Origin: JAIXWP01 sp046309775 | GTDB lineage: Bacteria; Bacteroidota; Bacteroidia; Flavobacteriales_D; Sanyastnellaceae | Direction of reading: 5' to 3' | DNA length: 14,124 bases | Assembly: GCA_046309775.1 (NCBI GenBank) | Contig: JBKCOM010000205.1 | Coordinates: 1-14,124 of the forward strand | Shown here: positions 6,860-14,124 of the stretch, one piece after another | How the letters are laid out: each line of letters opens with the position of its first letter | Numbering within the stretch: position 1 is the first letter of the stretch | The notes under the pieces: generated by a model | Databases searched by the model: none | Told to the model about the DNA's origin: nothing | Seen by the model: only the letters and a program-made list of their open reading frames with translations | Translations under genes and position numbers: made by a program

Positions 6860-9800
6860 TTATCTCCAGAGTGTTATGTATCCTACTTGTTCTTCTGTTG
6901 CATCGCTAAGCTTGATGGTGTAGAAATAAGTTCCTGCGGGCAGATCACCTGCAAAAGGTCCTTCGGTACCGCGGCCATCCCAATCATCAGCATAGTTTGA
7001 TGATGAATAAACGAGTGCGCCCCATCTGTTGAAGATTTGCAGATTCACCACTACTCCACTTTTCACGCCTTCAATCACGAGGAGGTCATTGATTCCATCA
7101 CCATTGGGCGATATACCTTCTGGTACAAATAGTCCACAAGCATCAGCATCAAGATAATTTGGTGTCCCATCATTATCACAATCATCTGGTCCGATACCGT
7201 CACCATCATAATCCCATTCTACAGAAGTGAGCAATCCGTCGTTATCATCGTCAGTATCGATGTAATCTGGAAGGCCGTCACCATCGGTATCATCGACTGG
7301 TGTGCCGTCGCCATTTACATCGTTTTCCAACTCATCATTCACTGTGTCGCCATCGCTGTCGAGATCTTGGAAATCAAATGCGCCGTCGCCATCAGTATCC
7401 ACTGGTTCGAGGCCGAGAGGCTCGATGCTATCTTCTACTCCGTCGCCGTTTACATCCACGATTGGACCTTCGCCATAATAACCATCGCCATCAGGATCCG
7501 AACCACCCGCTTCGATCACGTCATTGATGCCATCGCCGTCGCTATCACTATCAAGGCTGTCAACGATGCCATCATTATCAGTATCTCCACCATTGGTAGC
7601 GGTTGCATTTTCTACTGTATCCAATATACCATCATTGTCATCATCGAGGTCATTTCCGTCGTTAACGCCGTCACCATCAGTATCAGCGCAGTTGCCTTCG
7701 GTAAGTCCTTCGTCGATTTGTAGATCACAGTTGTTATCAATATTGTCACACACTTCTTCAGCATCAGGATTGATTGCATTGCTGTTGTCGTCGCAATCAA
7801 GATCATTGTCTACATATCCAAATGGTTGTGAACATGCGCTGATTGTTTCAGTTGGACTTCCATATCCGTCACCATCAGCATCGATATAGAAATCTGTGAA
7901 TGTGGCATCTTCATCGATATCCAAATCACAGTCATCATCATTGCCATTGCAGATATCCGTTGCACTTGGGTTGATAGCACCGTTAGCGTCATCACAATCT
8001 CCACCTACCGCTACATATCCAGCCGGTTGTGTGCAATCTTCGATTGTAACAGTGTCATCTCCGAATCCATCACCATCAAGATCTTGATAGTAAGTGGTCA
8101 ATGTGAGTCCGCCATCTATTTCTGTGTCACAGTTATTATCAATACCATCACAGATGTCTTCTGCAAGTGGATTGATGTTTTCATCTGCATCATCGCAATC
8201 ACTATCGTTATCAACATATCCAACTGGAGCAACGCATGCTTCGATGCTATTGTTGATATCACCAAATCCGTCACCATCAGCATCCATCCAGAATGTTTGA
8301 TTGGCAAGACCTTCGTCAATGACTTCATCACAGTTGTTGTCAATACCATCGCACTGTTCGGGAGCACCAGGGAAAGTAAGAGAATCAGTATCGTCACAGT
8401 CATCAGCACTGCCCACATACAATGGAGGTGCAGAACAGGCAATGATAGTATTATCAATATCTCCAAATCCGTCGCCATCGTCATCGAGGTAATAGGTATT
8501 CTCTGTTAATCCATTGTCGATGACCACATCACAATCATTATCCAATCCATCACACAACTCCACTGCACCTGGGAAGCAATCGGGACAGCCATCATTACAA
8601 TCAGTGTTGTCAGTGGTATAACCTACTGGCTGAGCACAAGCGGTAATCGATGTATTGATATCACCAAAACCATCTCCATCAGCATCTGCATAATAAGTAT
8701 CTCCACCCAATCCTTCGTCGATTATAAAGTCACAATTGTTGTCTAATCCATCGCAAAGTTCTTCAGCTCCTGGGAACACTGTGTTATTGAAATCATCGCA
8801 ATCGTCTGCATTATCAGCATAGCCAATTGGAGCAGAACAAGCCGTAACCTCAGATTCCGTAGTACCAAATCCATCGCCATCCAAATCTTCGTAGTAAACA
8901 TTAAGAGGAAGGTCTTCGTCAATATCCAAATCGCAATCATTGTCAAGATTGTCGCAGATCTCGATAGCACCAGGATTTACATCGCTATTGGTGTCATCAC
9001 AATCGGTGTCGTTGCCTACGTATCCATCAGGAGCTACACACGCCGAAATAGTGTTGAGCGCATCACCGAAGCCATCACCATCAACGTCTGCATAGAATAA
9101 TGAACCTCCCCCTAATTCGTCAATAAGCAAATTACAATTGTTGTCGATTTCATCACAGATATCAATCGCAAATGGATTGATGAGTGCGCTTGTGTCGTCA
9201 CAATCGGTGTTATCAGTAACATATCCGGCTGGAGGCGTGCAAGTGAATATTGAGTTTAATGGATCACCGAAAGTGTCTCCATCATTATCGGCGTAGTACA
9301 AAATACCAGCACCCTCATCGAATTCAAGGTCACAATCATTGTCCAGCCCGTCACACAATTCTGTTGCTCCAGGATAAACTGCGTTATTCGAATCATTACA
9401 ATCGGTATTTTCAGACACAAAACCTAATGGAGCTGTACAACCAAGTGCAGTGACATTGAGGTCACCAAACCCGTCACCGTCGCCATCAAAATAGTAGGTG
9501 ATGAAAGCGCCTTCGTCAATAGCGAAGTTACAATTGTCGTCTGCATTATTACAGATCTCAGCAGCACCAGGATTAATAGCACTATTGGTATCATCACAAT
9601 CGGTATTGTCTGATACATAACCTGCAGGTGCAAAACATCCAATGGTTGTTATAGCATTATTTCCGAAACCGTCACCATCTGCATCCTGATAGAATACATC
9701 AGTTCCATTTTCATCAATATCAAGGTCACAGTCATTATCGACATTATCACAAACCTCTACTCCAAGTGGATTATTGCTTGCACTTGTATCATCACAATCG

Positions 9801-12800
9801 GTATCATCGAGTACAAATCCAGCTGGCGCGCTACAAGCAAATGCAGTTACCAATGGATTTCCGAAACCATCACCGTCTGCATCTTGATAGAAGGTCAATT
9901 GTGCACCTTCATCAATAAGGATGTTACAGTTGTTGTCTATATTATCACAGAGTTCAACAGCGGCAGGATTTAATGCGTTGTTGGTGTCATCACAATCGGT
10001 ATTGTCTGCAACAAAACCTACTGGTGCTGTACAAGCTAAGACCTCTACTGAAGGATCACCGAATCCATCACCGTCTGCATCGGCATAGAATGATAGATTG
10101 CCGCTCTCATCAATTGCAAGATCACAGTCATTATCAAACCCATCACAAATTTCAACCGCTCCTGGGAAGATTGTATTGTTGGTGTCATCACAATCGGTAT
10201 TGTTTGCTACGAAACCGGCAGGCGCGCTACAAGCGAGAATTGTGACAGCATTATTACCAAAGCCATCACCATCCGCGTCAGCATAGAAGGTCAATTGAAC
10301 GCCTTCATCAATAAGCGTATTACAGTCGTTGTCCAAATTGTCACAAACTTCTGTGGCTCCTGGATTAATGGCGCTGTTTGTATCATCACAATCGATATTG
10401 TTTCCTACAAAGCCAGTTGGAAGCGAGCAAGCTAGAATTGAGACTGCATTGTTACCAAACCCATCACCGTCGGCGTCTTGATAGAAAGTAAATCCTGCGT
10501 CTTCGTCAATTGAAATATCACAGTCATTATCTAGACCATCGCATACTTCAGTTGCTCCAGGGAATATAGCGTTGTTTGCATCATCACAATCGGTATTGTC
10601 AGCTATAAAGCCTACTGGTGCCGTGCACGCAAGAACGGTAACAGCATTATTACCAAAACCATCACCATCAGCATCGGCGTAGAATGTCAATTGAACGCCT
10701 TCATCTACCAATGTATTACAGTTGTTGTCGATATTATCGCAAACTTCTGTTACACCAGGGTTGATGGTGTTGACAGTATCATCACAATCGGTATTGTCAG
10801 CTATAAAGCCTACTGGTGCAAAACATGCGAGAACCTCCACTAGTGGATCTCCAAAGCCGTCGCCGTCTGCATCTGCATAGAAGGGCGAGCTTCCATTTTC
10901 GTCAATGTCTAAATCACAATCGTTATCAAAACCATCACAAATCTCTATCGCACCAGGGAAGATAGTATTGTCAGTATCGTCACAATCAGTGTTATCAAAA
11001 ACAAATCCAACTGGTGCGCTACATCCTAGCACTTCAACAGCTGCATCTCCGAAACCGTCACCGTCTGCGTCTGCATAAAAAGAGAGATTACCATTCTCAT
11101 CAATATCTAAATCACAGTCGTTGTCGAATCCATCACATACTTCATTAGCTCCTGGGAATATGGTGTTATTGGTATCATTACAATCAGTGTTGTCTGATAC
11201 AAAACCTACTGGAGCGGTGCAAGCAAGAATGGTAACAGCATTATTACCAAAACCATCACCATCGTCATCAGCATAGAATGTCAATTGAACGCCTTCGTCT
11301 ACTAATGTATTACAGTTATTGTCTGCACTATCACACACCTCCGTTGCTCCTGGATTGATTGCAATGTCAGTATCATCACAGTCAATATTGTTTCCAACGA
11401 AACCAATAGGAAGCGAACAAGAAATGACAGATACAGCACTATTACCAAAACCATCACCGTCGGCATCTTCATAGAAAGTAAAGCCAGCACCTTCGTCGAT
11501 CGAAGTATCGCAATCATTGTCTATACCATCACAAACTTCGGTAGCTCCGGGGAAAATGGCATTGTTGTTATCATTACAATCGGTATTGTCTGCTACAAAA
11601 CCGGCAGGCGCTGTGCAACCTTGTGTTGAGATCGTATTATTACCAAAACCATCTCCATCTGTATCTTGATAGAATGTGATCAACGCACCTTCGTCGATTG
11701 TTACATCACAATCATTATCCAATCCATCACACAATTCAACCGCACCTGGGAATACAGTATTGTTAGCATCATTACAATCTGTATTGTCGGACACAAAACC
11801 AGCAGGTGCCGTGCAAGCCAATGTGGTGATAGCGATATTACCAAATCCATCACCGTCTGCATCGCGGTAGAAAATCGACTGCACTCCTTCGTCAATCAAT
11901 AAGTCACAGTCGTTATCAGCCAAGTCGCACAATTCAGGTGCACCTGGGAAAATCTGAACGCGTATATCATTACAGTCTGTGTTGTCTGACACGAATCCTA
12001 CAGGAGCCGTACAAGCTTGAACACTCACTGCATTATTACCAAATCCATCTCCATCAAAATCTTGATAGAATGTAGAAAGTACTCCCTCATCAATGGCAAT
12101 ATCACAATCATTATCTAGGCCATCGCACAATTCAATAGCTCCCGGAGCAACTGTGTTATTGGTATCATCACAATCAATATTATTTCCAACAAATCCTACT
12201 GGCACGGAACAAGCTAGAGAAGTAATAGCATTGTTACCAAATCCATCCCCGTCTGCATCTTGGTAGAAAGTCAACAATACACCTTCGTCTATAGAAGTAT
12301 TACAGTTGTTATCAACTCCATCACATACTTCTGCAGCGGCCGGATTGATAGCATTGTTGCTATCGTCACAATCTGTGTTGTTTGCAACGAAGCCTACAGG
12401 CGCGCTGCAAGCCAAGGTTGGAACTGCTATGTTTCCAAAACCATCTCCATCAGAATCTTGAAAGAAAACAGTTTGAACGCCTTCATCAATAGAAGTATTA
12501 CAGTTGTTATCTACACCATCACAAACTTCTATACCTGCAGGATTGATGCTTGGATTGGTATCATCACAATCGAGATCATTCGTCACAAAACCAGTTGGTA
12601 AGCTACAATCCAAAACAAAGTTTAAGGCATCACCAAAAGTATCACCATCCAAATCTGCATAATAAGTAGTTTGAACGCCCTCATCGATGTCAAGATCACA
12701 ATCATTGTCCAATCCATCGCACAACTCAGGTGCGCCGGGGAAAACCAAATTGTTATTATCATCGCAATCACCTCCACACGAAGTGAAGCCATCATTGTCT

Positions 12801-14041
12801 ACGTCAAACCCTTCATCGATCGCAGTATCGCAGTCGTTGTCAACACCATCGCAGACTTCAGTAAAAAGATTGAGATTGATTATTACGTCGTCGGTTGAAA
12901 TCGGACAAGGACTGTTGTCGATTGTCCAACGCAATATATATGTACCTCCTTCCGAGGCGCTAAAAGTGGCAAACAAATCATTGGGATCAGAAAACGTTCC
13001 CGTGACTGGACCACTGACTTGTGACCATGAAGAAGGAAAACCGCCTGAGAAACCAGCGAATAATGTTGTATTAAGGGCACATACAGTTTGGTCAGGTCCG
13101 GCGTCTGCGGTGACTTGCGTGTCGGTAAATGCTATAGTGACTTGATCGCTTGTAAATGGACACACTCCATTAAATACCAACCACTGGAAAACGTAAACAC
13201 CATAAGCAGATACACTCACGTTGGAGTTGGCGTCGGTGCTATTTTCAAAGGAAGCTCCACCTGGACCTGAAACGAGAAACCAAGCTCCGTTTCCATTGCT
13301 CGGAACAGTAGCTTGCATCATCGTAATTAAATCGCACACCACTTGATCGGGACCAGCGTTGGCTGGGGCTGCAGGAGCAAAAAATGTAATGGTCACTACG
13401 CTTGAAGAAGGCGGACAAGTACCATTGGTAATCCTCCATCGAAAAGTATAGCTTCCTTGCAATGAAACCGTGACGCTCGTATTTCTTAAATTGGCGTTCG
13501 CAAAAACGGCAGTGCCAGGACCGCTAATTTGTGTCCAAGTACCTGTGCCTATTACTGGATTATTTCCATTGAGTGTGGTAGAAAGACCACAAGTGAACGA
13601 GTTAATCCCCGCATTCGCCGTTGTTGGATTTTGGAAAATGGTGACTGGTATTGATTCTGTCAATACACCTGTATCAAAAGGTGCATTGATTTCTGTCGCT
13701 CTCACCGTGAGCGTGGTTGAAGCAGAAATCGTACTGCTTGTCAAAATGATGTCGCCCCCAGTACCAACTACCGCCGAACCCGTAGGGGTGCCGGCATTAA
13801 GAAGTTGATAAGAGTACCCAACTTGAGAAGCTATCACTTGGAGTGAAGCATTAAAAGGACCACAATTGCCCAAACTATTTGGCTGTAGATCCAAGTTCAA
13901 ATTAGGTGGAATGACATCCATGCTTTTTGCATGACCAACCGCACTCACAAAAGTAGTGGCGATCAAAAGCATCATCAACAACCGAGATCTAAAGAAAGAA
14001 ACGGTTGAGTCTAGGGTGGTTAAGCGACTCAATAACATCAT
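6860..14041 (-). CDS. Giant secreted MopE-repeat protein with type B (CHU_C) type IX sorting domain
   Basis: About 2,393 aa from ATG 14041. The frame is open to a TTG at 14089, with another ATG at 14080. I prefer 14041 because the TTG lies inside a likely -7 promoter box and this start gives a normal signal peptide ending near residue 38 (VSAVGHA). Layout: beta-rich region (about 40-141); three Ig/PKD-like domains (142-224, 227-309, 312-392), the last two starting with A-x-AGPDQ-x-VC; MopE-type repeats from 395 to about 2112; an Asp-rich TSP3-like region (about 2113-2301); and CHU_C from about 2302, with VPEGISPNGDGIND, LQIFNRWG, AGTYFYTI and the end ITLWR. Each repeat has EVCDGxDNDCDxxIDEG, a DxDGDGFG calcium-type loop and about four Cys. 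The MopE family name comes from a copper protein, but copper binding is not implied here. The probable role is as a surface or released adhesin or matrix protein secreted by the type IX system and stiffened by calcium. It is the first gene of an operon with the PorP/SprF and PorE-like genes. Confidence 0.9.
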   Translation of the reverse strand: MMLLSRLTTLDSTVSFFRSRLLMMLLIATTFVSAVGHAKSMDVIPPNLNLDLQPNSLGNCGPFNASLQVIASQVGYSYQLLNAGTPTGSAVVGTGGDIILTSSTISASTTLTVRATEINAPFDTGVLTESIPVTIFQNPTTANAGINSFTCGLSTTLNGNNPVIGTGTWTQISGPGTAVFANANLRNTSVTVSLQGSYTFRWRITNGTCPPSSSVVTITFFAPAAPANAGPDQVVCDLITMMQATVPSNGNGAWFLVSGPGGASFENSTDANSNVSVSAYGVYVFQWLVFNGVCPFTSDQVTIAFTDTQVTADAGPDQTVCALNTTLFAGFSGGFPSSWSQVSGPVTGTFSDPNDLFATFSASEGGTYILRWTIDNSPCPISTDDVIINLNLFTEVCDGVDNDCDTAIDEGFDVDNDGFTSCGGDCDDNNNLVFPGAPELCDGLDNDCDLDIDEGVQTTYYADLDGDTFGDALNFVLDCSLPTGFVTNDLDCDDTNPSINPAGIEVCDGVDNNCNTSIDEGVQTVFFQDSDGDGFGNIAVPTLACSAPVGFVANNTDCDDSNNAINPAAAEVCDGVDNNCNTSIDEGVLLTFYQDADGDGFGNNAITSLACSVPVGFVGNNIDCDDTNNTVAPGAIELCDGLDNDCDIAIDEGVLSTFYQDFDGDGFGNNAVSVQACTAPVGFVSDNTDCNDIRVQIFPGAPELCDLADNDCDLLIDEGVQSIFYRDADGDGFGNIAITTLACTAPAGFVSDNTDCNDANNTVFPGAVELCDGLDNDCDVTIDEGALITFYQDTDGDGFGNNTISTQGCTAPAGFVADNTDCNDNNNAIFPGATEVCDGIDNDCDTSIDEGAGFTFYEDADGDGFGNSAVSVISCSLPIGFVGNNIDCDDTDIAINPGATEVCDSADNNCNTLVDEGVQLTFYADDDGDGFGNNAVTILACTAPVGFVSDNTDCNDTNNTIFPGANEVCDGFDNDCDLDIDENGNLSFYADADGDGFGDAAVEVLGCSAPVGFVFDNTDCDDTDNTIFPGAIEICDGFDNDCDLDIDENGSSPFYADADGDGFGDPLVEVLACFAPVGFIADNTDCDDTVNTINPGVTEVCDNIDNNCNTLVDEGVQLTFYADADGDGFGNNAVTVLACTAPVGFIADNTDCDDANNAIFPGATEVCDGLDNDCDISIDEDAGFTFYQDADGDGFGNNAVSILACSLPTGFVGNNIDCDDTNSAINPGATEVCDNLDNDCNTLIDEGVQLTFYADADGDGFGNNAVTILACSAPAGFVANNTDCDDTNNTIFPGAVEICDGFDNDCDLAIDESGNLSFYADADGDGFGDPSVEVLACTAPVGFVADNTDCDDTNNALNPAAVELCDNIDNNCNILIDEGAQLTFYQDADGDGFGNPLVTAFACSAPAGFVLDDTDCDDTSASNNPLGVEVCDNVDNDCDLDIDENGTDVFYQDADGDGFGNNAITTIGCFAPAGYVSDNTDCDDTNSAINPGAAEICNNADDNCNFAIDEGAFITYYFDGDGDGFGDLNVTALGCTAPLGFVSENTDCNDSNNAVYPGATELCDGLDNDCDLEFDEGAGILYYADNDGDTFGDPLNSIFTCTPPAGYVTDNTDCDDTSALINPFAIDICDEIDNNCNLLIDELGGGSLFYADVDGDGFGDALNTISACVAPDGYVGNDTDCDDTNSDVNPGAIEICDNLDNDCDLDIDEDLPLNVYYEDLDGDGFGTTESEVTACSAPIGYADNADDCDDFNNTVFPGAEELCDGLDNNCDFIIDEGLGGDTYYADADGDGFGDINTSITACAQPVGYTTDNTDCNDGCPDCFPGAVELCDGLDNDCDVVIDNGLTENTYYLDDDGDGFGDIDNTIIACSAPPLYVGSADDCDDTDSLTFPGAPEQCDGIDNNCDEVIDEGLANQTFWMDADGDGFGDINNSIEACVAPVGYVDNDSDCDDADENINPLAEDICDGIDNNCDTEIDGGLTLTTYYQDLDGDGFGDDTVTIEDCTQPAGYVAVGGDCDDANGAINPSATDICNGNDDDCDLDIDEDATFTDFYIDADGDGYGSPTETISACSQPFGYVDNDLDCDDNSNAINPDAEEVCDNIDNNCDLQIDEGLTEGNCADTDGDGVNDGNDLDDDNDGILDTVENATATNGGDTDNDGIVDSLDSDSDGDGINDVIEAGGSDPDGDGYYGEGPIVDVNGDGVEDSIEPLGLEPVDTDGDGAFDFQDLDSDGDTVNDELENDVNGDGTPVDDTDGDGLPDYIDTDDDNDGLLTSVEWDYDGDGIGPDDCDNDGTPNYLDADACGLFVPEGISPNGDGINDLLVIEGVKSGVVVNLQIFNRWGALVYSSSNYADDWDGRGTEGPFAGDLPAGTYFYTIKLSDATEEQVGYITLWR
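6863..7138 (-). other. CHU_C / gliding-motility-associated C-terminal sorting domain
   Basis: The last 92 residues of the giant protein. The domain opens with CGLFVPEGISPNGDGIND, the usual FSPNGDG-type entry of the family, continues with LQIFNRWGALVY and DDWDGRGT, and ends AGTYFYTIKL followed by GYITLWR. This is the type B C-terminal signal recognised by the type IX secretion machinery. Type B cargo such as SprB depends on PorP/SprF-type partners, which fits the gene immediately downstream. Confidence 0.92.
7139..7705 (-). repeat. Asp-rich thrombospondin-type-3-like calcium repeats
   Basis: About 189 residues inside the giant protein, dominated by DxDxDG loops: DTDGDGVNDGNDLDDDNDG, DTDNDGIVDSLDSDSDGDG, DPDGDGYYGEG, DVNGDGVED, DTDGDGAFDFQDLDSDGD, DTDGDGLPDYIDTDDDNDG. 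The spacing is that of thrombospondin type 3 repeats, which wrap calcium ions and form a compact rod. It lies between the MopE-type array and the sorting domain, the usual place for such a spacer in secreted Bacteroidota proteins. Unlike the MopE-type units it has almost no cysteine. Confidence 0.85.
9956..10549 (-). repeat. Three-unit block (units 13-15), paralogous to units 8-10
   Basis: Units 13, 14 and 15 match units 8, 9 and 10 in order: both sets begin with an AGFTFY unit ending in GNNIDCDDT, then a VQLTFYAD unit, then an NLSFYADADGDGFGD unit. By hand, units 8/13 and 9/14 each agree at about 55 of 66 residues and 10/15 at about 52 of 66. This points to multi-unit duplication followed by divergence. 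Confidence 0.7.
10946..11539 (-). repeat. Three-unit block (units 8-10), paralogous to units 13-15
   Basis: The other copy of the block at 9956-10549, offset by exactly five 198-bp units (990 bp). Units 11 and 12 lie between the two blocks and resemble units 10 and 9 respectively, giving the order A-B-C-C'-B'-A'-B''-C''. A 16-nt identical string (TCAATTGAACGCCTTC on the + strand) recurs at 10291, 10687 and 11281, in units 14, 12 and 9, at spacings of exactly 2 and 3 units. Confidence 0.7.
12860..13618 (-). repeat. Three Ig/PKD-like 'NAGPDQ' domains
   Basis: Three consecutive domains of about 83-85 aa in the giant protein. Each opens with A-N/D-AG, has an early cysteine (F-T-C, V-V-C, T-V-C), a W-x-x-SGP core, a strand of the G-x-Y-x-x-R/Q-W type, and a second cysteine in N-G-x-CP or N-S-P-CP. 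The two cysteines probably form one disulfide per domain. Such domains are common spacers in large Bacteroidota surface proteins. Confidence 0.8.
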
Positions 14042-14086
14042 TTTAAAATTATCAGTACTATCGCAAGAGCTTCCTTGCATTAATTC

Positions 14087-14094
14087 CAAAATTA
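14087..14094 (-). promoter_or_regulatory. Bacteroidota -7 promoter element (TAnnTTTG)
   Basis: On the minus strand 14094-14087 reads TAATTTTG, an exact match to TAnnTTTG. It lies about 45 nt upstream of the ATG at 14041, giving a short 5' leader. It overlaps the in-frame TTG at 14089 and leaves the ATG at 14080 almost leaderless, so it helps choose 14041 as the start. No TTG-type -33 element is seen in the 30 bases left upstream, so the match may be fortuitous. Confidence 0.4.
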
Positions 14095-14124
14095 CCCGTT
14101 TGTACGAGTGATATTGGGATTTAG

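Larger units (their letters stand above)
7706..12859 (-). repeat. MopE-type tandem repeat array, 27 motifs, 25 full units
   Basis: Twenty-seven copies of E/D-V/L/I-CDGxDNDCDxxIDEG, numbered from the protein N-terminus (12859). Unit 1 is short (44 aa, lacking the aromatic-DADGDGFG part in its usual form). Units 2-19 (12727-9164) are each exactly 66 aa (198 bp). Units 20-26 (9163-7757) are each exactly 67 aa (201 bp). Motif 27 (7756-7706) is a half unit. Consensus parts in order: CDGxDNDCDxxIDEG, x-TFYxDADGDGFGNNAV, x-x-x-ACxAPVGFVxDNTDCDDTNN, then I-N/F-PGAT. Neighbouring copies use different synonymous codons, so the protein sequence, rather than the DNA, appears to be conserved. Confidence 0.93.

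Noticed and set aside
7706..12859. Regular direct repeats at about 200-bp spacing, resembling a CRISPR or satellite array
   Set aside because: The period is a multiple of three, the minus-strand frame stays open throughout, and the repeats encode MopE-type protein units. There are no short identical repeats separated by unique spacers.
7706..12859. Copper binding or copper scavenging by the MopE-type repeats
   Set aside because: The family name comes from a copper protein whose metal site is not defined by these repeats. The units show acidic DxDxDG loops typical of calcium and no conserved His or Met ligands.
7300..12898. Many open frames on the + strand and in other minus-strand frames opposite the giant gene (for example 8027-8509, 12687-13145)
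   Set aside because: They are antisense or frame-shifted shadows of the repetitive Asp-rich coding sequence, with low-complexity Ser/Ile/Pro-rich products, no start context and no family features.
6860..14041. Possible frameshift or pseudogene in the long repeat gene
   Set aside because: The frame is unbroken from signal peptide to an intact CHU_C domain, and unit lengths are constant at 66 or 67 residues.

Overview
The window looks like a Bacteroidota chromosome, probably of a Flavobacteriales-type marine or aquatic bacterium. The evidence is a PorP/SprF-family outer-membrane protein, a PorE-like OmpA lipoprotein, a giant secreted protein ending in a CHU_C (type B) type IX secretion sorting domain, an AT-rich composition, an absence of Shine-Dalgarno motifs at the starts, and one good match to the Bacteroidota -7 promoter element (TAnnTTTG). 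The lineage is inferred from gene content; no marker gene is present.

Left part (1-3250), small and mostly unlinked genes. The window opens in the last codons of a + strand gene whose C-terminus resembles AbiEii/AbiGii-type nucleotidyltransferase toxins. A gene-free stretch with a T7G8 homopolymer follows. Next is a minus-strand pair that is more AT-rich than its surroundings: a four-helix membrane protein, then a TPR-like lipoprotein. Divergent from it is a + strand GNAT-like acetyltransferase with an unusual acetyl-CoA loop. Its 3' end overlaps by 33 bp the 3' end of a convergent AraC-family regulator with an ExsA-like sensor domain. A perfect 34-nt palindrome (3251-3284) is a strong intrinsic terminator and separates this part from the right part.

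Right part (3300-14124), one minus-strand operon of three genes read from right to left. Gene 1 (about 7.2 kb, about 2,393 aa) encodes a secreted repeat protein: signal peptide, a beta-rich region, three Ig/PKD-like 'NAGPDQ' domains, 27 MopE-type CDxxDNDCDxxIDEG motifs (25 complete 66-67-aa units), an Asp-rich thrombospondin-type-3-like calcium region, and a CHU_C sorting domain. Gene 2 begins 1 nt after gene 1 stops and encodes a PorP/SprF protein. Gene 3 begins 16 nt after gene 2 and encodes a lipoprotein with TPR-like, PD40 beta-propeller, carboxypeptidase-regulatory-like, OmpA-C and C-terminal SPOR domains.

The simplest reading is a cargo-plus-partner cassette. The type IX machinery exports the giant protein, the linked PorP/SprF protein serves as its partner or anchor at the outer membrane (as SprF does for SprB in Flavobacterium johnsoniae), and the PorE-like lipoprotein ties the assembly to peptidoglycan. 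The part most worth a second look is the repeat array. It falls into two length classes (18 units of exactly 66 aa, then 7 of exactly 67 aa), carries signs of multi-unit duplication, and has about four cysteines and one acidic DxDxDG loop per unit. No RNA genes, CRISPR arrays, insertion sequences or origins were seen.
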